Shown here in pieces: positions 22,554-34,900 of a stretch of 64,000 nt of DNA. The DNA lies in NCBI RefSeq assembly GCF_032854445.1, contig NW_027018153.1:1-64000 (forward strand), given 5' to 3'. The stretch's first letter is position 1. Every line of letters begins with the position of its first letter. The notes beneath the pieces were generated by a model that saw only the letters and a program-made list of their open reading frames with translations, had not been told where the DNA came from and did no database searches. The position numbers were made by a program, and so were the translations under genes. This stretch comes from Liolophura sinensis. Taxonomy: Eukaryota > Mollusca > Polyplacophora > Chitonida > Chitonidae.

Positions 22554-25500
22554 AGCTGGAGATGCCTGACCCAATTGCGCATCTTTTGGCACCTTATTGA
22601 TGTGGGTCAGTGTTCAATTGTACTTTTTACAGCGGACTGTATCAAGTACCTTGTGTTTTTTTTATATACAAATGGTGTGGTTTTTCTACATGTAGATAAA
22701 GACATTGAGTTTGTCTTCGACTTAGAAGTAAGACATTTGCTGGGTGAGTTAAATGGGCTTGGCCCAAAGATTTGACGTCGTCTGGGCTACCGAAGGGCAC
22801 ATAACTTATAATGAAAAGTTGAATATAGTAATGACCAGTCGCGATTGTACATAGTTAATGTAGCCGAAATCAGTTAGCAAAAAGACCAGGCAAAAATCCA
22901 AAAGTGGAAAAACTGTTCCAATGCTGCTGGTAAGAGGCTAATCCGACGTATTTTTTGACGAGAAATCGAATGGTGCAAACCGCGTTGCTCTCCGACCAAT
23001 ACTTTTGGCTGTAGCCACAAATGAATAATCATTGATGTCAAGATCACGTGCCCAGCAACGGCTCTTACTCCATGGAAACCAAGGAAATTTGCAATTTTTC
23101 AACAGCTGGAGATGCCTGGCCCAATTGCGCATCTTTTGGCACCTTATTGATGTGGGTCAGTGTTCAATTGTACTTTTTACAGCGGACTGTATCAAGTACC
23201 TTGTGTTTTTTTTATACACAAATGGTTTGCTTTTCTACATGTAGATAAAGACATTGAGATTGTCTTCGACTTAGAAGTAAGACATTTGCTGGGTGAGTTA
23301 AATGGGCTTGGCCCAAAGATTTGACGTCGTCTGGGCTACCGAAGGGCACATAACTTATAATGAAAAGTTGAATATAGTAATGACCAGTCGCGATTGTACA
23401 TAGTTAATGTAGCCGATTTCAATTCGCAAAAAGACCAGGCAAAAATCCAAAAGTAGAAAAACTGTTCCAATGCTGCTGGTAAGAGGCTAATCCGACGTAT
23501 TTTTTGACGAGAAATCGAATGGTGCAAACCGCGTTGCTCTCCGACCAATACTTTTGGCTGTAGCCACAAATGAATAATCATTGATGTCAAGATCACGTGC
23601 CCAGCAACGGCTCTTACTCCATGGAAACCAAGGAAATTTGCAATTTTTCAACAGCTGGAGATGCCTGGCCCAATTGCGCATCTTTTGGCACCTTATTGAT
23701 GTGGGTCAGTGTTCAATTGTCCTTTTTACAGCGGACTGTATCAAGTACCTTGTGTTTTTTTTATATACAAATGGTGTGGTTTTTCTACATGTAGATAAAG
23801 ACTTTGAGTTCGTCTTCGACTTAGAAGTAAGACATTTGCTGGGTGAGTTAAATGGGCTTGGCCCAAAGATTTGACGTCGTCTGGGCTACCGAAGGGCACA
23901 TAACTTATAATGAAAAGTTGAATATAGTAATGACCAGTCGCGATTGTACATAGTTAATGTAGCCGAAATCAGTTAGCAAAAAGACCAGGCAAAAATCCAA
24001 AAGTAGAAAAACTGTTCCAATGCTGCTGGTAAGAGGCTAATCCGACGTATTTTTTGACGAGAAATCGAATGGTGCAAACCGCGTTGCTCTCCGACCAATA
24101 CTTTTGGCTATAGCCACAATTGAATAATCATTGATGTCAAGATCACGTGCCCAGCAACGGCTCTTACTCCATGGAAACCAAGGAAATTTGCAATTTTTCA
24201 ACAGCTGGGGATGCCTGGCCCAATTGCGCATCTTTTGGCACCTTATTGATGTGGGTCAGTGTTCAATTGTACTTTTTACAGCGGACTGTATCAAGTACCT
24301 TGTGTTTTTTTTATATACAAATGGTGTGGTTTTTCTACATGTAGATAAAGACATTGAGTTTGTCTTCGACTTAGAAGTAAGACATTTGCTGGGTGAGTTA
24401 AATGGGCTTGGCCCAAAGATTTGACGTCGTCTGGGCTACCGAAGGGCACATAACTTATAATGAAAAGTTGAATATAGTAATGACCAGTCGCGATTGTACA
24501 TAGTTAATGTAGCCGATTTCAATTCGCAAAAAGACCAGGCAAAAATCCAAAAGTAGAAAAACTGTTCCAATGCTGCTGGTAAGAGGCTAATCCGACGTAT
24601 TTTTTGACGAGAAATCGAATGGTGCAAACCGCGTTGCTCTCCGACCAATACTTTTGGCTGTAGCCACAAATGAATAATCATTGATGTCAAGATCACGTGC
24701 CCAGCAACGGCTCTTACTCCATGGAAACCAAGGAAATTTGCAATTTTTCAACAGCTGGAGATGCCTGGCCCAATTGCGCATCTTTTGGCACCTTATTGAT
24801 GTGGGTCAGTGTTCAATTGTACTTTTTACAGCGGACTGTATCAAGTACCTTGTGTTTTTTTTATATACAAATGGTGTGGTTTTTCTACATGTAGATAAAG
24901 ACATTGAGTTTGTATTCGACTTAGAAGTAAGACATTTGCTGGGTGAGTTAAATGGGCTTGGCCCAAAGATTTGACGTCGTCTGGGCTACCGAAGGGCACA
25001 TAACTTATAATGAAAAGTTGAATATAGTAATGACCAGTCGCGATTGTACATAGTTAATGTAGCCGATTTCAATTCGCAAAAAGACCAGGCAAAAATCCAA
25101 AAGTAGAAAAACTGTTCCAATGCTGCTGGTAAGAGGCTAATCCGACGTATTTTTTGACGAGAAATCGAATGGTGCAAACCGCGTTGCTCTCCGACCAATA
25201 CTTTTGGCTGTAGCCACAAATGAATAATCATTGATGTCAAGATCACGTGCCCAGCAACGGCTCTTATTCCATGGAAACCAAGGAAATTTGCAATTTTTCA
25301 ACAGCTGGAGATGCCTGGCCCAATTGCGCATCTTTTGGCACCTTATTGATGTGGGTCAGTGTTCAATTGTACTTTTTACAGCGGACTGTATCAAGTACCT
25401 TGTGTTTTTTTTATATACAAATGGTTTGGTTTTTCTACATGTAGATAAAGACATTGAGTTTGTCTTCGACTTAGAAGTAAGACATTTGCTGGGTGAGTTA

Positions 25501-27501
25501 AATGGGCTTGGCCCAAAGATTTGACGTCGTCTGGGCTACCGAAGGGCACATAACTTATAATGAAAAGTTGAATATAGTAATGACCAGTCGCGATTGTACA
25601 TAGTTAATGTAGCCGATTTCAATTAGCAAAAAGACCTGGCAAAAATCCAAAAGTGGAAAAACTGTTCCAATGCTGCTGGTAAGAGGCTAATCCGACGTAT
25701 TTTTTGACGAGAAATCGAATGGTGCAAACCACGTTGCTCTCCGACCAATACTTTTGGCTGTAGCCACAAATGAATAATCATTGATGTCAAGATCACGTGC
25801 CCAGCAACGGCTCTTACTCCATGGAAACCAAGGAAATTTGCAATTTTTCAACAGCTGGAGATGTCTGGCCCAATTGCGCATCTTTTGGCACCTTATTGAT
25901 GTGGGTCAGTGTTCAATTGTCCTTTTTACAGCGGACTGTATCAAGTACCTTGTGTTTTTTTTATATACAAATGGTGTGGTTTTTCTACATGTAGATAAAG
26001 ACATTGAGTTTGTCTTCGACTTAGAAGTAAGACATTTGCTGGGTGAGTTAAATGGGCTTGGCCCAAAGATTTGACGTCGTCTGGGCTACCGAAGGGCACA
26101 TAACTTATAATGAAAAGTTGAATATAGTAATGACCAGTCGCGATTGTACATAGTTAATGTAGCCGATTTCAATTAGAAAAAATACCAGGCAAAAATCCAA
26201 AAGTGGAAAAACTGTTCCAATGCTGCTGGTAAGAGGCTAATCCGACGTATTTTTTGACGAGAAATCGAATGGTGCAAACCGCGTTGCTCTCCGACCAATA
26301 CTTTTGGCTGTAGCCACAAATGAATAATCATTGATGTCAAGATCACGTGCCCAGCAACGGCTCTTACTCCATGGAAACCAAGGAAATTTGCAATTTTTCA
26401 ACAGCTGGAGATGCCTGGCCCAATTGCGCATCTTTAGGCACCTTATTGATGTGGGTCAGTGTTCAATTGTACTTTTTACAGCAGACTTTATCATGTACCT
26501 TGTGTTTTTTTTATATACAAATGGTGTGGTTTTTCTACATGTAGATAAAGACATTGAGTTTGTCTTCGACTTAGAAGTAAGACATTTGCTGGGTGAGTTA
26601 AATGGGCTTGGCCCAAAGATTTGACGTCGTCTGGGCTACCGAAGGGCACATAACTTATAATGAAAAGTTGAATATAGTAATGACCAGTCGCGATTGTACA
26701 TAGTTAATGTAGCCGAAATCAGTTAGCAAAAAGACCAGGCAAAAATCCAAAAGTAGAAAAACTGTTCCAATGCTGCTGGTAAGAGGCTAATCCGACGTAT
26801 TTTTTGACGAGAAATCGAATGGTGCAAACCGCGTTGCTCTCCGACCAATACTTTTGGCTGTAGCCACAAATGAATAATCATTGATGTCAAGATCACGTGC
26901 CCAGCAACGGCTCTTACTCCATGGAAACCAAGGAAATTTGCAATTTTTCAACAGCTGGAGATGCCTGGCCCAATTGCGCATCTTTTGGCACCTTATTGAT
27001 GTGGGTCAGTGTTCAATTGTACTTTTTACAGCGGACTGTATCAAGTACCTTGTGTTTTTTTTATATACAAATGGTGTGGTTTTTCTACATGTAGATAAAG
27101 ACTTTGAGTTTGTCTTCGACTTAGAAGTAAGACATTTGCTGGGTGAGTTAAATGGGCTTGGCCCAAAGATTTGACGTCGTCTGGGCTACCGAAGGGCACA
27201 TAACTTATAATGAAAAGTTGAATATAGTAATGACCAGTCGCGATTGTACATAGTTAATGTAGCCGATTTCAATTAGACAAAATACCAGGCAAAAATCCAA
27301 AAGTCAAAAAATGTTCCAATGCTGCTGGTAAGAGGCTAATCCGACGTATTTTTTGACGAGAAATCGAATGGTGCAAACCACGTTGCTCTCCGACCAATAC
27401 TTTTGGCTGTAGCCACAAATGAATAATCATTGATGTCAAGATCACGTGCCCAGCAACGGCTCTTACTCCATGGAAACCAAGGAAATTTGCAATTTTTCAA
27501 C
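22554..27501 (+). repeat. Nine-unit HOR, full copy (M42-M50, ~4.95 kb)
   Basis: Starts: 22554, 23104, 23653, 24203, 24753, 25303, 25853, 26403, 26953. Order: e (cctgaccca, gaaatcag tail), g (ttatacacaa, ggtttgcttttc, ttgagattg), h (gtccttttt, gactttgag, ggctatagcc), agctgggg unit, a plain unit ending ctcttattcc, a (aatggtttgg, agacctgg), b (gatgtctgg), c (catctttaggc), d (gactttgag, gacaaaatacc). M25-M31 show the same order in a shorter form. M50 is 549 bp because of a deletion near 27304 (aagtcaaaaaatg). Confidence 0.85.
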
Positions 27502-29151
27502 AGCTGGAGATGCCTGACCCAATTGCGCATCTTTTGGCACCTTATTGATGTGGGTCAGTGTTCAATTGTACTTTTTACAGCGGACTGTATCAAGTACCTT
27601 GTGTTTTTTTTATATACAAATGGTGTGGTTTTTCTACATGTAGATAAAGACATTGAGTTTGTCTTCGACTTAGAAGTAAGACATTTGCTGGGTGAGTTAA
27701 ATGGGCTTGGCCCAAAGATTTGACGTCGTCTGGGCTACCGAAGGGCACATAACTTATAATGAAATGTTGAATATAGTAATGACCAGTCGCGATTGTACAT
27801 AGTTAATGTAGCCGAAATCAGTTAGCAAAAAGACCAGGCAAAAATCCAAAAGTAGAAAAACTGTTTCAATGCTGCTGGTAAGAGGCTAATCCGACGTATT
27901 TTTTGACGAGAAATCGAATGGTGCAAACCGCGTTGCTCTCCGACCAATACTTTTGGCTGTAGCCACAAATGAATAATCATTGATGTCAAGATCACGTGCC
28001 CAGCAACGGCTCTTACTCCATGGAAACCAAGGAAATTTGCAATTTTTCAACAGCTGGAGATGCCTGGCCCAATTGCGCATCTTTTGGCACCTTATTGATG
28101 TGGGTCAGTGTTCAATTGTACTTATTACAGCGGACTGTATCAAGTACCTTGTGTTTTTTTTATACACAAATGGTTTGCTTTTCTACATGTAGATAAAGAC
28201 ATTGAGATTGTCTTCGACTTAGAAGTAAGACAACTGCTGGGTGAGTTAAATGGGCTTGGCCCAAAGATTTGACGTCGTCTGGGCTACCGAAGGGCACATA
28301 ACTTATAATGAAAAGTTGAATATAGTAATGACCAGTCGCGATTGTACATAGTTAATGTAGCCGATTTCAATTCGCAAAAAGACCAGGCAAAAATCCAAAA
28401 GTAGAAAAACTGTTCCAATGCTGCTGGTAAGAGGCTAATCCGACGTATTTTTTGACGAGAAATCGAATGGTGCAAACCGCGTTGCTCTCCGACCAATACT
28501 TTTGGCTGTAGCCACAAATGAATAATCATTGATGTCAAGATCACGTGCCCAGCAACGGCTCTTACTCCATGGAAACCAAGGAAATTTGCAATTTTTCAAC
28601 AGCTGGAGATGCCTGGCCCAATTGCGCATCTTTTGGCACCTTATTGATGTGGGTCAGTGTTCAATTGTCCTTTTTACAGCGGACTGTATCAAGTACCTTG
28701 TGTTTTTTTTATATACAAATGGTGTGGTTTTTCTACATGTAGATAAAGACTTTGAGTTTGTCTTCGACTTAGAAGTAAGACATTTGCTGGGTGAGTTAAA
28801 ATGGGCTTGGCCCAAAGATTTGACGTCGTCTGGGCTACCGAAGGGCACATAACTTATAATGAAAAGTTGAATATAGTAATGACCAGTCGCGATTGTACAT
28901 AGTTAATGTAGCCGATTTCAATTCGCAAAAAGACCAGGCAAAAATCCAAAAGTAGAAAAACTGTTCCAATGCTGCTGGTAAGAGGCTAATCCGACGTATT
29001 TTTTGACGAGAAATCGAATGGTGCCTACCGCGTTGCTCTCCGACCAATACTTTTCGCTGTAGCCACAAATGAATAATCATTGATGTCAAGATCACGTGCC
29101 CAGCAACGGCTCTTACTCCATGGAAACCAAGGAAATTTGCAATTTTTCAAC
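27502..29151 (+). repeat. Nine-unit HOR, truncated copy e-g-h (M51-M53)
   Basis: Starts: 27502, 28052, 28601. The three units match M42-M44 at an offset of 4948 bp, including ttatacacaa, ggtttgcttttc and gtccttttt + gactttgag. Unit g here keeps caactgctg. The h unit M53 loses the pattern after gactttgag at 28751: it gains an extra A at 28798-28801 and has a cgcaaaaag tail instead of gaaatcag. That is the boundary with the right-hand subfamily domain. Confidence 0.82.
28752..28916. other. Boundary between left and right subfamily domains
   Basis: Left-domain markers (gactttgag, gaaatcag tail, cagactttatcatg) are seen for the last time at 28751. Right-domain markers (cgcaaaaag tail followed by runs of caactgctg, then cccggcaac from 30753, gcgcatgttt from 35781 and gtatctttt from 42752) take over. 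The boundary falls inside M53. Private changes cluster just after it: +A at 28798-28801, gtgcctaccg near 29024, ttttcgctg near 29053, +C at 29163 and a missing G near 29718. Only one cctgaccca unit (39604) occurs to the right. Confidence 0.75.
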
Positions 29152-31902
29152 AGCTGGAGATGCCCTGGCCCAATTGCGCATCTTTTGGCACCTTATTGAT
29201 GTGGGTCAGTGTTCAATTGTACTTTTTACAGCGGACTGTATCAAGTACCTTGTGTTTTTTTTATATACAAATGGTGTGGTTTTTCTACATGTAGATAAAG
29301 ACATTGAGTTTGTCTTCGACTTAGAAGTAAGACAACTGCTGGGTGAGTTAAATGGGCTTGGCCCAAAGATTTGACGTCGTCTGGGCTACCGAAGGGCACA
29401 TAACTTATAATGAAAAGTTGAATATAGTAATGACCAGTCGCGATTGTACATAGTTAATGTAGCCGATTTCAATTCGCAAAAAGACCAGGCAAAAATCCAA
29501 AAGTAGAAAAACTGTTCCAATGCTGCTGGTAAGAGGCTAATCCGACGTATTTTTTGACGAGAAATCGAATGGTGCAAACCGCGTTGCTCTCCGACCAATA
29601 CTTTTGGCTGTAGCCACAAATGAATAATCATTGATGTCAAGATCACGTGCCCAGCAACGGCTCTTACTCCATGGAAACCAAGGAAATTTGCAATTTTTCA
29701 ACAGCTGGAGATGCCTGCCCAATTGCGCATCTTTTGGCACCTTATTGATGTGGGTCAGTGTTCAATTGTACTTTTTACAGCGGACTGTATCAAGTACCTT
29801 GTGTTTTTTTTATATACAAATGGTGTGGTTTTTCTACATGTAGATAAAGACATTGAGTTTGTCTTCGACTTAGAAGTAAGACAACTGCTGGGTGAGTTAA
29901 ATGGGCTTGGCCCAAAGATTTGACGTCGTCTGGGCTACCGAAGGGCACATAACTTATAATGAAAAGTTGAATATAGTAATGACCAGTCGCGATTGTACAT
30001 AGTTAATGTAGCCGATTTCAATTCGCAAAAATACCAGGCAAAAATCCAAAAGTGGAAAAACTGTTCCAATGCTGCTGGTAAGAGGCTAATCCGACGTATT
30101 TTTTGACGAGAAATCGAATGGTGCAAACCGCGTTGCTCTCCGACCAATACTTTTGGCTGTAGCTTCAAATGAATAATCATTGATGTCAAGATCACGTGCC
30201 CAGCAACGGCTCTTACTCCATGGAAACCAAGGAAATTTGCAATTTTTCAACAGCTGGAGATGCCTGGCCCAATTGCGCATCTTTTGGCACCTTATTGATG
30301 TGGGTCAGTGTTCAATTGTACTTTTTACAGCTGACTGTATCAAGTACCTTGTGTTTTTTTTATATACAAATGGTGTGGTTTTTCTACATGTAGATAAAGA
30401 CATTGAGTTTGTCTTCGACTTAGAAGTAAGACATTTGCTGGGTGAGTTAAATGGGCTTGGCCCAAAGATTTGACGTCGTCTGGGCTACCGAAGGGCACAT
30501 AACTTATAATGAAAAGTTGAATATAGTAATGACCAGTCGCGATTGTACATAGTTAATGTAGCCGATTTCAATTAGAAAAAATACCAGGCAAAAATCCAAA
30601 AGTGGAAAAAACTGTTCCAATGCTGCTGGTAAGAGGCTAATCCGACGTATTTTTTGACGAGAAATCGAATGGTGCAAACCGCGTTGCTCTCCGACCAATA
30701 CTTTTGGCTGTAGCCGCAAATGAATAATCATTGATGTCAAGATCACGTGCCCGGCAACGGCTCTTACTCCATGGAAACCAAGGAAATTTGCAATTTTTCA
30801 ACAGCTGGAGATGCCTGGCCCAATTGCGCATCTTTTGGCACCTTATTGATGTGGGTCAGTGTTCAATTGTACTTTTTACAGCGGACTGTATCAAGTACCT
30901 TGTGTTTTTTTTATATACAAATGGTGTGGTTTTTCTACATGTAGATAAAGACATTGAGTTTGTCTTCGACTTAGAAGTAAGACATTTGCTGGGTGAGTTA
31001 AATGGGCTTGGCCTAAAGATTTGACGTCGTCTGGGCTACCGAAGGGCACATAACTTACAATGAACAGTTGAATATAGTAATGACCAGTCGCGATTGTACA
31101 TAGTTAATGTAGCCGATTTCAATTCGCAAAAATACCAGGCAAAAATCCAAAAGTGGAAAAACTGTTCCAATGCTGCTGGTAAGAGGCTAATCCGACGTAT
31201 TTTTTGACGAGAAATCGAATGGTGCAAACCGCGTTGCTCTCCGACCAATACTTTTGGCTGTAGCTACAAATGAATAATCATTGATGTCAAGATCACGTGC
31301 CCAGCAACGGCTCTTACTCCATGGAAACCAAGGAAATTTGCAATTTTTCAACAGCTGGAGATGCCTGGCCCAATTGCGCATCTTTTGGCACCTTATTGAT
31401 GTGGGTCAGTGTTCAATTGTACTTTTTACAGCGGACTGTATCAAGTACCTTGTGTTTTTTTTATATACAAATGGTGTGGTTTTTCTACATGTAGATAAAG
31501 ACATTGAGTTTGTCTTCGACTTAGAAGTAAGACATTTGCTGGGTGAGTTAAATGGGCTTGGCCCAAAGATTTGACGTCGTCTGGGCTACCGAAGGGCACA
31601 TAACTTATAATGAAAAGTTGAATATAGTAATGACCAGTCGCGATTGTACATAGTTAATGTAGCCGATTTCAATTCGCAAAAAGACCAGGCAAAAATCCAA
31701 AAGTAGAAAAACTGTTCCAATGCTGCTGGTAAGAGGCTAATCCGACGTATTTTTTGACGAGAAATCGAATGGTGCAAACCGCGTTGCTCTCCGACCAATA
31801 CTTTTGGCTGTAGCCACAAATGAATAATCATTGATGTCAAGATCACGTGCCCAGCAACGGCTCTTACTCCATGGAAACCAAGGAAATTTGGAAATTTTCA
31901 AC
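29152..31902 (+). repeat. Array block: first right-domain monomers M54-M58
   Basis: Starts: 29152, 29703, 30252, 30803, 31353. M54 and M55 carry caactgctg. M55 has a private agcttcaaatg. M56 has a private acagctgactg and shows the first cccggcaac (30753), linked to an attagaaaaaataccagg tail. M57 has gcctaaag, acttacaatgaacag and agctacaaatg. Gene-like features are absent. Confidence 0.8.
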
Positions 31903-34900
31903 AGCTGGAGATGCCTGGCCCAATTGCGCATCTTTTGGCACCTTATTGATGTGGGTCAGTGTTCAATTGTCCTTTTTACAGCGGACTGTATCAAGTACCT
32001 TGTGTTTTTTTTATATACAAATGGTGTTGTTTTTCTACATGTAGATAAAGACATTGACTTTGTCTTCGACTTAGAAGTAAGACAACTGCTGGGTGAGTTA
32101 AATGGGCTTGGCCCAAAGATTTGACGTCGTCTGGGCTACCGAAGGGCACATAACTTATAATGAAAAGTTGAATATAGTAATGACCAGTCGCGATGGTACA
32201 TAGTTAATGTAGCCGATTTCAATTCGCAAAAAGACCAGGCAAAAATCCAAAAGTGGAAAAACTGTTCCAATGCTGCTGGTAAGAGGCTAATCCGACGTAT
32301 TTTTTGACGAGAAATCGAATGGTGCAAACCGCGTTGCTCTCCGACCAATACTTTTGGCTGTAGCCACAAATGAATAATCATTGATGTCAAGATCACGTGC
32401 CCAGCAACGGCTCTTACTCCATGGAAACCAAGGAAATTTGCAATTTTTCAACAGCTGGAGATGTCTGGCCCAATTGCGCATCTTTTGGCACCTTATTGAT
32501 GTGGGTCAGTGTTCAATTGTACTTTTTACAGCGGACTGTATCAAGTACCTTGTGTTTTTTTTATATACAAATGGTGTGGTTTTTCTACATGTAGATAAAG
32601 ACATTGAGTTTGTCTTCGACTTAGAAGTAAGACAACTGCTGGGTGAGTTAAATGGGCTTGGCCCAAAGATTTGACGTCGTCTGGGCTACCGAAGGGCACA
32701 TAACTTATAATGAAAAGTTGAATATAGTAATGACCAGTCGCGATTGTACATAGTTAATGTAGCCGATTTCAATTCGCAAAAAGACCAGGCAAAAATCCAA
32801 AAGTAGAAAAACTGTTCCAATGCTGCTGGTAAGAGGCTAATCCGACGTATTTTTTGACGAGAAATCGAATGGTGCAAACCGCGTTGCTCTCCGACCAATA
32901 CTTTTGGCTGTAGCCACAAATGAATAATCATTGATGTAAAGATCACGTGCCCAGCAACGGCTCTTACTCCATGGAAACCAAGGAAATTTGCAATTTTTCA
33001 ACAGCTGGAGATGCCTGGCCCAATTGCGCATCTTTTGGCACCTTATTGATGTGGGTCAGTGTTCAATTGTACTTTTTACAGCGGACTGTATCAAGTACCT
33101 TGTGTTTTTTTTATATACAAATGGTGTGGTTTTTCTACATGTAGATAAAGACATTGAGTTTGTCTTCGACTTAGAAGTAAGACATTTGCTGGGTGAGTTA
33201 AATGGGCTTGGCCCAAAGATTTGACGTCGCCTGGGCTACCGAAGGGCACATAACTTATAATGAAAAGTTGAATATAGTAATGACCAGTCGCGATTGTACA
33301 TAGTTAATGTAGCCGATTTCAATTAGAAAAAATACCAGGCAAAAATCCAAAAGTGGAAAAACTGTTCCAATGCTGCTGGTAAGAGGCTAATCCGACGTAT
33401 TTTTTGACGAGAAATCGAATGGTGCAAACCGCGTTGCTCTCCGACCAATACTTTTGGCTGTAGCCACAAATGAATAATCATTGATGTCAAGATCACGTGC
33501 CCGGCAACGGCTCTTACTCCATGGAAACCAAGGAAATTTGCAATTTTTCAACAGCTGGAGATGCCTGGCCCAATTGCGCATCTTTTGGCACCTTATTGAT
33601 GTGGGTCAGTGTTCAATTGTACTTTTTACAGCGGACTGTATCAAGTACCTTGTGTTTTTTTTATATACAAATGGTGTGGTTTTTCTACATGTAGATAAAG
33701 ACATTGAGTTTGTCTTCGACTTAGAAGTAAGACATTTGCTGGGTGAGTTAAATGGGCTTGGCCCAAAGATTTGACGTCGTCTGGGCTACCGAAGGGCACA
33801 TAACTTATAATGAAAAGTTGAATATAGTAATGACCAGTCGCGATTGTACATAGTTAATGTAGCCGATTTCAATTCGCAAAAATACCAGGCAAAAATCCAA
33901 AAGTGGAAAAACTGTTCCAATGCTGCTGGTAAGAGGCTAATCCGACGTATTTTTTGACGAGAAATCGAATGGTGCAAACCGCGTTGCTCTCCGACCAATA
34001 CTTTTGGCTGTAGCCACAAATGAATAATCATTGATGTCAAGATCACGTGCCCAGCAACGGCTCTTACTCCATGGAAACCAAGGAAATTTGCAATTTTTCA
34101 ACAGCTGGAGATGCCTGGCCCAATTGCGCATCTTTTGGCACCTTATTGATGTGGGTCAGTGTTCAATTGTACTTTTTACAGCGGACTGTATCAAGTACCT
34201 TGTGTTTTTTTTATATACAAATGGTGTGGTTTTTCTACATGTAGATAAAGACATTGAGTTTGTCTTCGACTTAGAAGTAAGACATTTGCTGGGTGAGTTA
34301 AATGGGCTTGGCCCAAAGATTTGACGTCGTCTGGGCTACCGAAGGGCACATAACTTATAATGAAAAGTTGAATATAGTAATGACCAGTCGCGATTGTACA
34401 TAGTTAATGTAGCCGATTTCAATTAGAAAAAATACCAGGCAAAAATCCAAAAGTGGAAAAACTGTTCCAATGCTGCTGGTAAGAGGCTAATCCGACGTAT
34501 TTTTTGACGAGAAATCGAATGGTGCAAACCGCGTTGCTCTCCGACCAATACTTTTGGCTGTAGCCACAAATGAATAATCATTGATGTCAAGATCACGTGC
34601 CCGGCAACGGCTCTTACTCCATGGAAACCAAGGAAATTTGCAATTTTTCAACAGCTGGAGATGCCTGGCCCAATTGCGCATCTTTTGGCACCTTATTGAT
34701 GTGGGTCAGTGTTCAATTGTACTTTTTACAGCGGACTGTATCAAGTACCTTGTGTTTTTTTTATATACAAATGGTGTGGTTTTTCTACATGTAGATAAAG
34801 ACATTGAGTTTGTCTTCCACTTAGAAGTAAGACATTTGCTGGGTGAGTTAAATGGGCTTGGCCCAAAGATTTGACGTCGTCTGGGCTACCGAAGGGCACA

